From Phallus indusiatus (Eukaryota > Basidiomycota > Agaricomycetes > Phallales > Phallaceae), in contig JAQFWX010000011.1 in assembly GCA_027605045.1 (NCBI GenBank), positions 248,001 through 312,000 of the forward strand: 64,000 nt of DNA. Reading direction: 5' to 3'. The notes beneath the pieces are model-generated. The model was not told the origin of the DNA and ran no database searches. It saw only the letters and a program-made list of their open reading frames with translations. Made by a program: the position numbers and the translations under genes. Of this stretch, positions 11,824 through 26,826 are shown piece after piece; position 1 is the first letter of the stretch; the number at the start of each line of letters is the position of its first letter.

Positions 11824-13377
11824 ATAAATATAAAAACGATCAGTAATTTAATTTATTATTTTGAAAGTTCCGTGCATCTCTCTTTTTTATGAAGATAATT
11901 TTTATTATTTATTTCTCTCTCTCTCTCTGTTCTGTTCTTTGTAGTAGTGAAGGGTCATTAATCATTAATCATTAGACGTGCCAATGTATTTTAGCTAGCA
12001 ATTCAATTGTCCAAGTGTTTCTTCTTCCGAACTGTAACTGTAACTGTATCTCAAATTCTTGGGGAGATTTCCGATTTCTGAATTTGTCAGGATCATAGCT
12101 AATAATTGACTAATTTCCAAAAGAAGAGTACATTCGACCTAAAATAGTGACAGTGATAATGGATAATAATAATAAACATCTTTTCACAGATTATCAGAAG
12201 AGTCATTTGAACGGCGTTTGTAGAAGCCTCAAATTGCAAAAAGGCATACATAAATACATGCCTCTATTTAATTAGCTTCTGAATACTTCGGAATCACGAA
12301 TTTCAACATAAAACTCTCGTAATTCACACACACACGTCATTATACGATATTATTTCAAAATGCTGTCTTAATATCACGAATGCTTATTTCCAAAGTCAAC
12401 AATGATGTGCTCGAGTATACGGATAAACTATTAGTGGTATTTATTCGTGCAAGAAAGCTACAATGCATCAGATTATGAAGATGAAGGTATATAATATTAG
12501 TGAGCTGAAGAGACCCTTTTTCAAGTCGTGGGTATGGGTATGTTGTAGTAAGTATATACGTTGTGCCTATTATACAACTTGGCAAAGCCGTCGGACCCGG
12601 ACCCTCCCTCGTATGCACACGTACTCCAAAAAAAGGGAATACGATTGTGCATTTTTTCCTCTCTCTCTTTCTCTCTCGTGTGCATTCCCTTCTAACGGTT
12701 GATAGGATAGTATAAATATAAAAAAAAACACGGCTCGTGATGTTAGCGCACACAAAAAAAAACGAACGAAATGAACGACGTCCTCGAACGTTGAAACCCC
12801 TCCGAGATAAAACAGCGATATGGTAACATAATAAAAGAGATATACAATGGATCTAGACATCTCCGCTCTTGTTGTCGGAGTAATAGCAAATAGAATAAAG
12901 CAAAAGGCCTGGGATGGGGAAATAATAGATCAGAATGAACAGAAAAAGAGAGGAACAGGGTACTGCAAGAACGCCGAAGGTGTATGTGTGTATGTGTGTT
13001 TGTGTGTGTGTGAAGGAGAGGGAAAAACACAGGGACAGACAGGCCCAAGTATAACGTAAGACACCTTGAAGGGCGAGTCAAAGTGGTGTATGCTACGAAA
13101 ACAACAGGGACGAAAAGGAAATAGAGAAACCAATGATCAAAAGGTTTTAAAAGAACAGATGAGAACAGAAACAAAAGAAAGAGAGGGAGAGAGAAGAAAG
13201 AAAAAACAGTCTTGCGCCGTGATGTTGTACAGTTGGTAGGTTAAAAACATGAGAGAGAGAAAAAAAATACTGAAGCATGCACATCCTACTATGTTACTGG
13301 GTAGTTAATAGCAAAAAGAAATAGGATAAGCTTTGATGAAAGGGGATGATGGATGGATGGGTAATAGGAGAATACAT
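11824..13377. other. Convergent intergenic region with simple repeats
   Basis: About 1.55 kb between two convergent genes; it should hold both 3' untranslated regions. It is AT-rich with pyrimidine tracts (CTCTCT near 11920 and 12660), an ACACAC run near 12327 and a GT-rich microsatellite near 12980. The open frames here reflect this simple sequence and I do not accept them as genes. Confidence 0.6.
12978..13013. repeat. GT-rich microsatellite
   Basis: An imperfect run of GTGTATGTGTGT and GTTTGTGTGTGTG units. It lies in presumed 3' untranslated or intergenic DNA downstream of the kinase gene. Confidence 0.8.
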
Positions 13378-15533
13378 TCATTCCGGTGGGGCTTTGGTTT
13401 GAAAATATGGATGCTTTAATGCTTCAACTACTGTGATGCGATAGAGGGGATCGAAGGTTAACAATCTCCTAACGAGATCCAAAAAGTGGCGATTTAGGAC
13501 ATCTGTCGGTGGAATAATTTCCTAGTAGACAGGAAGCAACAACCCATCAGAATATGACCCGCGGGATCCAGAAAGTAAAAAGATAGCTTACAGCGAGAGA
13601 CCTAGTGGCCTTGACGTCCTTCCGACTTTGCTTTGTCGACTTGGGCGTCGGCCATGCCAGCTTGGCACCTTCCTTAAAAAAGTCCGCTTTGCTGCGTGCA
13701 CCAGCACGAGCAAACTTGTCCGGCATCTTACCCATGACAGCCTCCATCATAGCTAAATGTTCCAGGTTATCATGCGTCTGAAAGAGGGCTTGTCCCGTGT
13801 AGAATTCAACGAGTATACAGCCTAGTGAGAATGCATCACAAGGAAAAGACCATCCCAGTCCTATATATTTACATCAGCAAAAATGTACACAACAATGCAA
13901 ACGGTTGAACCCTCAATAGTTACCTAGTATGATTTCCGGTGCACGGTAATGTCGAGTGGATACAACGGTTGAATGATATTCTTCATCAAAAGTAGCGCTC
14001 CCAAAGTCAATGAGGCGAATTTCTGTTGACTCTAATTCCCGTCGCTGCCTAGGCGCAGCCGAGGTACGCTATCGAAATATATTAGTATGTAATTGAGTGA
14101 ATGAAACAAAGAACAAAACGTGTGAGAATAATGACTTACACGACCATTAGCCATAGTCGGAGCCATGGGACGTAACCGGAAGTCATTGCATACAAGTAGT
14201 ATATTTTCCGGTTTAAGATCGGTATGAATTAAACGTTGAGAATGCAAAACTATTATAAAGAAAAATCAGAACGGAATGAACGGGAAAGAGGATGTGGTGA
14301 CCACTAACATGCCACGCTGTCTAACAGCTGACGAGCGAATGCTTGAATGTGCGCTCTCGGAAATGGTGTAAAGTCGTTTTCTTTTAAAAAGTCGTAGACG
14401 CATTTTCCGAGTAGTTCGGTGACGATGCAGATATGATTTCGATGATCGAAGTATTCCAGAAGATGGATGCACCGACTGGAGAAAGGAAGGGACAGTTAGA
14501 TATATTGTGATGGGATGATGGGGATGAATTGAGAAGTCGTAATGGACTATATAACTTACTGTATGTTTTGCGGATCTCGTTCTTTCAGTCGGTTTAGTAC
14601 TCGGATTTCGATTTTGCTGGCATCGCGGTACTTGGGAATAGCACGAATGATCTTGACGGCCACTCGCGTTTGGAATTTGGTATCAATAGCCTCTACCACT
14701 TTGCCAAATGTTCCTTGGCCTAATAGTCGAACAGTGCGGTCTGTAAAGAAATATGATAAGTTACTAAAAAAAAAAGAGGAAAAAAAAACTACGAAAAACG
14801 TACATCGATTGTGGATCACATCGTCGGCAATGACGATGTAGTGACCTTCCTTGTCATCACAAGATGACTGGTTTTGAGTAATTTGAGAAGGAGTGGTCTA
14901 TGAAAAATGAAAGGCATAATCAGTTAGTTTTTGAATAACAACCAAAAAGAATGGTCGGAAAAAAAAGGAAAATTTAGAACGCACCAGAGGGAGGGCATCG
15001 TTATCGACAGGAGGCCACTGCCTGTTAGTCGGAATGCCCAAATTGGGTTTTTTGGCATATACACCATTCAAAACTGGAGTTTCGTCGCCATTCTCGCGTT
15101 TCCTCTTCTTGTTGATAGATTGAACGGCCACGCTGCTGGACGATGAAGCGACACCATTGTTGTTGTTGTTGGCAGCTGACATGGCAGCTTTAGCGGCGGC
15201 GGCAGCGACTTGAGCACGGGTTCTTCTCGGGGGTAAATAGTTGTCAATAGAAGCGGTGCCCATGCCAGCGACGACGGATGCAGAGGCGGTAGCAGAGGCA
15301 GAAGGAGGAGGGGTGTCCTCGATGACGATGACCTCTCGTATGTTGCCCTCTGAGTCGAACTCCTTGACTTCGCTGTAGGAGACATGGGTGAGACGCTTTC
15401 TCTTTCTGGTTGGGGTGGAAGGCATTCCGATTGCCTGTTGGGAATACATATCTGAGGAGATGGTGGACAAACGGGAAGAAGAAGGGTGGATGGCCTGCAG
15501 GAATGCGTAGGAAACGGACGAGGCGGGCGTCAT
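13378..15533 (-). CDS. LAMMER/CLK dual-specificity protein kinase
   Basis: Kinase of the CLK/LAMMER family (yeast Kns1, fission yeast Lkh1), which phosphorylates SR-type splicing factors and other targets. The N-terminal third is low-complexity with basic clusters ([19 protein letters not shown]) and Ala/Ser/Asn runs, probably nuclear-targeting and disordered. The kinase domain begins [18 protein letters not shown] with VAVKIIR as the ATP lysine. The catalytic loop is [13 protein letters not shown] (HTD is typical of this family), the metal motif is [12 protein letters not shown], and the activation end is [17 protein letters not shown]. The family signature appears as [11 protein letters not shown], with Ala where the name-giving motif has Arg. 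The C-terminus is [19 protein letters not shown] then QTKAPPE. Several introns; start at 15533 is the first ATG of the open first exon. Confidence 0.88.
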
Positions 15534-16757
15534 CGACGGTGACGCGGAGCCAATTTCAGTTACTCACTCGTTTGGTTTTTATATATAACATAATCCCCTC
15601 TCCCTGTTTGTTTCCCTCTTTTACTCTCCTTTTTGCTTTTTTTTTTTTCCAACAAGAAGAATGTTGTGTTGTATATATTTTATTTAGATCTGTTTGGTGC
15701 TTGTTTTTGAACCCTAATTTTCCACAGGATCACACGTTTAATCACTACATTGTAGTATGTGTATGGACTCGGACAAGAACAACACTATGTATGAACAACA
15801 CCATGGACAATACGGATGTCCACAGTCCATCGTATGTACTTTTCTACGTCGATCGATTTTGAATCAGTGACCATCGCGGGTAAATAAGAACATGCACGCC
15901 AAAGTTGCTACGCATGTTTTATTTTTAAAAGGTAGCGAACATTTCAGCCAAATGAGCCAAAAATGAGACTTATAATGATATATGTAATCACGCTTATATG
16001 AATGGTTGAACGAAAGGAACATGTGCCGGAAAGTTTTGAACGCGGACCGTCCGAGTGTCCTTTGTTTCGAAACAATGTCCCCGGGGCCAGGAAAAATCAG
16101 ATTTGTCACGAATCTGCTCAAAAACTCTGAGAAATTCGACACAATCCGGTAAGCGAAGAAGAACTCCACTGATATGGATATGTGTAGTCGTGGCGGGTCT
16201 CCGCAGTCACTCTCCCGGACGGTCACTTGTCACAGCAAAATGGCCCAAATTATTTTGCACTGATTTTGACCCAAAAATTATGCTGTGTGCCTGCATCCAT
16301 TTCACTTAGGTGGCCTCCTATATATTAATCCTATTCCCCTGTATGGCCTACTTACTATTCAAGGGGTCCTACTCTAAGTTAAGTCACGGAATTCTCCAGT
16401 GCCATTCCCCTTCCTTGCCGGAATGATGCTTTCTTTCAAATGGCAAAATTCGAGCTCGTGCCAATATTTATTATCACAGTCTAGCCCAGAATTGTAATAC
16501 CTGCATCATAGTATCTGAGCGCTGAAAAACAAACACTTCGTGTCACAATGGCACTCGAGAGAGAGAAGAGGTGTGAAAAATAATCGAGATGACAAAAGTG
16601 CTCCTCTTCGTAATTTACCGCCGCCTATCCTATGCGTACATCTTTTTCGAGTTTGTAATACTTACTGTGTAATTCTTGTCCGTAGTAGTGATAGCACAGT
16701 CATCAATCCACAACCACCAAGGCACTCTTCTTCATATTTCCCTTTCTCTCCGTTTGT
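15534..16757. other. Intergenic, no supported gene
   Basis: About 1.2 kb between two genes on the same strand. It holds the kinase promoter and the 3' end of the oxidoreductase gene. A pyrimidine-rich tract lies at 15600-15650. No coding sequence recognised. Confidence 0.55.
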
Positions 16758-19198
16758 TTACAGCCCCGTTGCAATGTCGACACTTAGTGGATCCTGCCCA
16801 GCATTTGCAATGCATCATTCATTGCTTTATAATAACTTCATCGATAAAACCTTCTTACCTTGCCTGCTTTGATCTCAGATGCAGTGGGCATTTTGCCCAT
16901 CCGCAACAATTCAGAGCACTTGCTAACGATGGGATCAGCCTGCATGCTGTTATATATTTATATATCAAAAAAAGAAGTAGCAGTCAGCCATTGCGATATA
17001 ACAAAAACATGCTCAATCACCTTGCCACCGCAATCACTTTATCTTCTTTGGTATAGTACGCGACAAACTTTTTTCGACAGTCTCAGTAAGCGTATACACG
17101 CGTAAGGAGAGCCGTACCTTTAATTCGGCGGGATTGCCTTTGATGATAACATCTTCGTAGCCCACGCCATTGCCTGCATACCGCAGCTGCTGACCCTCTA
17201 GTCATGTTACAAAAAAATTTTGATCATCATCTCAACAAAAAGAAATAAAAATCGCAGAGAAAAAATATACACACGTGCACTCCAAAACACTGGAATCTTG
17301 CCGAAAGGTTCGCCTTTGCCCGCGATGGTCCGCCCAATGGCTCTACCGTGGTTTGAAGCAACGTTCCAGTGTTCAATACGCCTCGGCTCTCCAAGCGTTT
17401 TCTCGGGGTATGTTGCGATATCCCCCAAGGCATACACGTTATTCACCCCAGGTACACGCAGGAGCTCGTCCACCTTGATACTGCCATCTTTCTCAAGGGA
17501 TATCGTGGTACCTTTGAGGAAACTCGTGGCGGGGGCTACACCCACTCCAGCAACAATGACGTCGGCTTCAAGAATCGTTCCATTTCCAATTTCTACACCG
17601 GATGCGAGGGATGGGTTAGATTGAGAGGCATGGATTTTCTTGACTTGTGTTGAAGGATGGAATTTGATCCCTTGGCTCTCGTGAAACTGTTGTTACAAGC
17701 ATTTCAAACCTGGAATGTATAGGACACGAATAAAGATCACCTTCTTCAGGGCTTTACCAATCTCAACTCCAAGTACTCTCTCAAAAGGATAATCCTCCAT
17801 GGCGATAACATCAATTGACGCAAGCTTCCGTTTCGAAACGGCAACCACAAGTTCCATACTAATGAAAGAACTACCGATCACAACCAGTCGTTTGCCTTCA
17901 GATACTTCTATAAAACACCAAGAAGACAATTACACTTCCAAAGCTTTAATGGGTTGAAATACACGTACGAGCATCGATCTTCTGGGCATCTTGAACATGG
18001 CGAAGCGTATACACATTATCAAGATCGAATCCTGGTATGGGAAGTCGGCGAGGTGTTCCACCAGTGGCCAAAACGAGATGTTCGTATTCCACACTCTCTT
18101 GATTGTTAATAACCACTTTCTTGTTCTGCGTGTCGACACTTGTAACGAGCTGTTTTTTGTTTCATCAGTAAGCCATCTCACGGCACCAAAACAGTAATAA
18201 ACGACGCGTAAAAAGGAACGGGGTTTACCTGGCCAGTGCGGAATGTAGCGCCGAATTTGTCTTGTAACTGGGAAAGGGATCGCCATTCGAGTTTACTTGC
18301 ATCAGTTACGAGAGCTTTGCTCAGTCTCGTCCTAAGATAACCAACGGTAAGCCAAAAAGAATAGCGGCCGTAAAACAGGTTACTTACCTATCAATAGGAG
18401 CATAAGTCTCTGAGCTTATAACGGTAATTGACTTGTTGTAACCATTCTGTAAAAAAAATCAATTAAGAATGACATCATCGCATCTGGGAGGACTCAAAAG
18501 CCGTACTTCTCGTAAACTTTCAATTACATGCAAAGAACCAGCTCCACCACCAACGATGACGACTCCGGGTCCTTCCGCCGTAAAACTCGAGCTGTTCAAA
18601 GTCGGGAAACGGGACTTGTTCTGCTTGAGTGTATCTGATTGTTTAGCTGTAACGAGGATCTGTCCGTCTTTGGCTTCAGCTTTGAATGAGTGAAGTGCAT
18701 CGGGTGCGGGTGCGTCCTCTGTTAGAAACAAGGTTTTTTTAACAAATGGGTTGATAAAGCGGTGGTAGCAAGTCGGAGCGTTACCTATATCTCCCGTACA
18801 GACGTTGAAGCAAGCTGAACGATAGAATGCGATGAGTCTCTTCCGGATAGTCATGCTATAGCGACGTACCTCCATGCCAAGGGCTTTAAACAAGTCATAA
18901 ATGTTAATACGAGCATGAAGTGGATTTGGTTCATTACCATGTTACTCTTCCATCCGCTGCAAGAACACCTTTTACCAGCGGTGCACCGTAATGCGTGCAA
19001 TAGGCACTCGTCGCATGGATCTTGCTACCAAGCTTGGACAAAAGGACCTTTCCACCTTCACCAAAATCGACTTCCTTCCTGCAATTCAAATTAATCAACA
19101 AACGAACTTCGGAGCATATATCGAAAATAAATAAAAACAAACATTTGTCCATTCTGTAATTCATTCTCATTCAAAACTGCAATAGTTATTGTAGACAT
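16758..19198 (-). CDS. Rieske-FAD oxidoreductase, AIFM3-like
   Basis: Fusion of an N-terminal Rieske [2Fe-2S] domain to an FAD/NAD(P)-dependent pyridine-nucleotide-disulphide oxidoreductase, as in AIFM3/Nfrl proteins; it likely carries electrons from NAD(P)H to an unknown acceptor. The Rieske ligands are in AYCTHYGAPL (Cys-x-His) and CPWHGACFN (Cys-x-x-His); the second motif is assembled from three small exons. Then come the FAD-binding GVVIVGGGAGSLHVIESL, the ATGGTPR block, the NAD-binding LVVIGSSFISMELV, and the second FAD motif NNVYALGDIATYP. A C-terminal dimer-type domain ends KMPTASEIKAGK, then after an intron DPLSVDIATGL and TAA at 16758-16760. The start codon at 19198 opens MSTITIAVLNENELQ. 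About ten short introns. Everything needed for activity appears present. Confidence 0.85.
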
Positions 19199-19685
19199 TT
19201 TTCTCCCGTAACGGCAAAAGAGTCGAGGAGAAAGAATTTGTCTCCGAACAAGAAGCATACAAACTGAGCCCTCTTTGTGTAATTTATATGCGTCATAATG
19301 GTTACTGCGGGTCGTATCATGGATCGCTGGTTGCCGGATGTCTGACTAACGTGAGAATTCGGCGCGAGATGAACAGGCATAGTTGGGTTGCATGCTCATG
19401 TATTCTAACTTCTACTAGGGCATAGTACATTGGTCTTAGGCAAAAGGAAATGTGTTGTATGGAATGCACTTCGACGATGGCATCATTCCGGTAATCATGG
19501 ATCACTGATATTAGTAAATCAGGTTCAAGAGAAAATCTCCATCGTACACATAGTATAAAACCAGCTGGCCCAAATACCATCTTCGAAATTGTCATAATAC
19601 ATAGAGCCGAGATAATCACGACACAACTCGCATTGGTGTCGTCTTTGTCTTCGAATAATCTTGAGCTGAAATAGAACGCGCTTCA
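19199..19685. promoter_or_regulatory. Divergent upstream region, AIFM3-like / complex I subunit
   Basis: 487 bp between two divergent start codons, so it must contain both promoters. Both products are redox proteins, at least one of them mitochondrial. No specific regulatory site was recognised. Confidence 0.45.
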
Positions 19686-20113
19686 ATGACGGCGCTTATT
19701 CAGGGCTTCCCTTTCTCCTCCAATCCAATCCAAACCATGACCTCAAAGGCAGAGAAACTAAACGGTAAAAGGAAACTTTGCTCACTAAGCCCGTCAAATT
19801 TCACTAACCTTGTCCCCCATATCTTTACACAGAAATACTTGCCGAGCGTGACCATATCATTCGCGAACAATGGATCAAGGTCATGGAATTCCGCATCGTG
19901 CAAGAACAATTATCGAAATGCCAAAAGACAGAGGGCGTAAACCACTACGAAAATTGCAAAGATTGGGCAGATAGATATCTCGCCTTATTAGAGCAGAGTA
20001 AGGTTCGTGAAAGCAACGTCTCCGTTTTTTTTGATTCCCATTCTCATTACCGTACATAATTATTGAACTGGTATAATACACAGATTAAAGGATACAGGAA
20101 AATAGATGTATAA
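19686..20113 (+). CDS. NADH:ubiquinone oxidoreductase small subunit, NDUFB10/12.3-kDa type
   Basis: Accessory subunit of mitochondrial complex I. The three exons join as MTSKAEKLN, then EILAERDHIIREQWIKVMEF with IVQEQLSKC, then IKGYRKIDV. Family marks are the IREQW block, the Cys in QLSKC, NHYENCKDWADRYL with its second Cys, and KGYR close to the C-terminus; the same pattern occurs in the Neurospora 12.3-kDa subunit. The paired cysteines fit disulphide formation in the intermembrane space. Two in-frame ATGs are possible: 19686 (17 residues longer) and 19737; I give the longer one but cannot decide. Length, about 100 residues, is normal for the family. Confidence 0.78.
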
Positions 20114-20327
20114 AGTGTGTTTCGTAATGGATAATAATGCGACAGTCACCAGATGAATGGCCAAAATTTTGAAAAAGAAAGAAGAGAGAAGAGAGAAAAA
20201 GGAAAAAGAACAGAAAAACCCAATCCCAGAGCTACAACATTTATGGACTTTAGCGAAAGCAAGTGGAAGCGAATATGAGGAAAAAAGGGAGAGTGAAAAG
20301 GTCACTTGGTGAAAAGGGAAAAAAAAA

Positions 20328-24662
<4,335 letters not shown>

Positions 24663-24993
24663 TTGGGGCAGAGTCGTTGCTCACTGGGCCCGCCGACGTC
24701 TGAGGGCAGCTTTGCTAGACGATCACTCCCAAGCGCCCCGGCGGAGTTGTCTAAGCGCCAGCAGCGGCGACTCTGCAAGCCTTGTCTCGGCCGAATTCTC
24801 AAGTCGTGACTAATTCAGCAGCCAGTTGCAGTGCATTTTCGAGAAATCGAATCGAATCGACCCACGCGCATTGTTCTCCGGGCAGATTTTCTGACATTGA
24901 TTCATCTTTAGACCAAAAGAAGATTTGCGTGCTTCCTATTCACCGCTCTTTCCTCCCGGAGTGGCTGTTTATTTTTTTCTTTGTCTGCCATTA
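24663..24993. promoter_or_regulatory. Divergent promoter, MYST acetyltransferase / DUF3445
   Basis: 331 bp between divergent start codons. The left half is GC-rich for this genome, and a short GAATC-type tandem (24846-24862) lies near the middle. No named site identified. Confidence 0.45.
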
Positions 24994-26826
24994 ATGTTAG
25001 CCATCAAAGATCTGTTGATCACCGTTTTGGCTGTGCTGATAGTGTTCTGGCTGCTCCGTCGACGACGAAAGAGCTCGAAGAATGGACGTGGTATGTTTTT
25101 CAAAGAAATATCTGTCGCCCCGCAAGACATCGAATCTCTCAAATATTAAGTATTAGTGCAATTTAAATACCCACCTATTCAACCACGACTGGATTTCGAT
25201 GTGTACACGACAAAACCTACCCCATATCGGCCATTTCGGTGAGAATGTGTGCTTTGCGAACGGAAACGAAGCATGGATGGCTGACTCTCGGAATTATTTT
25301 TTTTCTTATAAAAAGCTGGAATGGTTACCCTATAAATATGGGCATTCGACCTATGCCATGGGACTCCTGGATAGAATTAGACTGCCATTACTTGGAATAT
25401 CTCGCCATCCGGAAATCCAGGATTAAGTCCCGGTAAGAAGAGATATAACAAAGGGACCCGTTCCCTGCGTGCGCTACTCCCGTCCTCATCAATCACCTTG
25501 CAGCGGTGACAAGGTTGTGCGCACTCTCCCAGGCGCCGAGCGTGCAGCCTTGGAAGTATGCACCGAACTAGCTTCATACTGCAAGTAGTTTGACCGCTCT
25601 TTATTTATCCTCTCATTTTTCTCATTTACACAAAGTGGCCCACCAGTATCCTTCTGTCTTTCGCGTCGAGCGTGTCCACGATTCTGGTGGCTTGGGCTGC
25701 GGCGACAGCATAGTAGGCCAAAATGGCGGTCGCGTGAAATCCATCCAAATCATACCCACGGGTGACAAATGGGACTTGGACCACGAAGATCCTATGACAA
25801 TTGCCGGTCTACTAGCTGATGATCTTGCCGTAATGATAGAAGGATCCGATGGGTTATATTACATGCAAGCCGGCAGTATTTGCGTCCCAGGTAGATCTTG
25901 TCCAGCTACATGTCATCCGAAAGCTCTTGATCACGTCGATAGGTTCATGGAGATTGGAAGATAAAATTGGTCTACCTTTGCCGGAAATCCACCTTCGAGG
26001 CAATGTGTACAAATACAAAGAAGTATTGGAATTTTCAATGAATAGGTATGTATCACGGCATCGGGTTTTGATCCGTTGAAATTCATGCTTCATCAGATTT
26101 TTTTCAAAATTAACCGTTGATAAACCCGTACAACGAAACAACGTGAGCATATATTTACATACAACGTTTTTTTGCATTCCATTCATTTTCATCTCAGTAT
26201 TCTTTCCAAGTGAGTCTTGATCATTGACCGTTTCTTTCTCAGTTTCCTTCAATCTGCAAGCACCTTGGTTTAGTTTCAGCCTGATCTTGATTGGCTGGAC
26301 GAGGCTCACGGTAGCGAAGATGATTTTGATCAGCGAACCAAGACACCACGCCACGAAACCAGATCTACTCAAACTTGGACGCCGCTGACGCAAATCAAAG
26401 AGTTGGTTTTTCCTTTTCTCTATTTTTCCTGCAACATTCTTTTAATAAACATTTATTTACAGTGTTTCTCGTATATACTTTAGGAGTGAACGCCAAACAC
26501 TTCGCCGAATGCCGATAACCGGTTGTATTCTGTTCACTATCCGAATTTATCTTCATCCCGTCACCGAAATTGCAACAGAACCAGGAGTTCCTGGAAGGTT
26601 GGCAGCTGCCATTAGAGTAAGATTCCATTATCTCTTTTCAAAGGATTGTTTCGTTTAAGATGTACTAATTTCCTGGAATTAGGGCTGGAGCGATGACGTA
26701 GCGGCCCGAAAGGACAGAGATTTATTCGCAGAAGTATTGCTACCTTGGCTCGACCAACTACACCAAGAACAAGTCGCGAGTGGCACTATCAAACAAGATG
26801 ACAGAACCAGTAACTACCCGTATTGA
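24994..26826 (+). CDS. DUF3445 haem-dependent oxidative N-demethylase-like protein, membrane-anchored
   Basis: Member of the DUF3445 family, which contains haem-dependent oxidative N-demethylases; the substrate in fungi is unknown. The N-terminus is one membrane span followed by basic residues ([20 protein letters not shown]), so the enzyme is probably anchored with its body in the cytosol. Family blocks follow: [59 protein letters not shown] with [52 protein letters not shown], and late [18 protein letters not shown] and [16 protein letters not shown]. Frame continuity needs about nine introns, one of them with a GC donor at 25581-25635. The stop is TGA at 26824-26826. Start is the ATG at 24994 immediately before the membrane span. 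Confidence 0.82.

Noticed and set aside
12355..13174. Open frames on both strands in the simple-sequence region
   Set aside because: They consist of Ser/Phe/Leu or Arg/Glu runs produced by CT, GA and GT repeats, overlap each other and show no splice or domain pattern.
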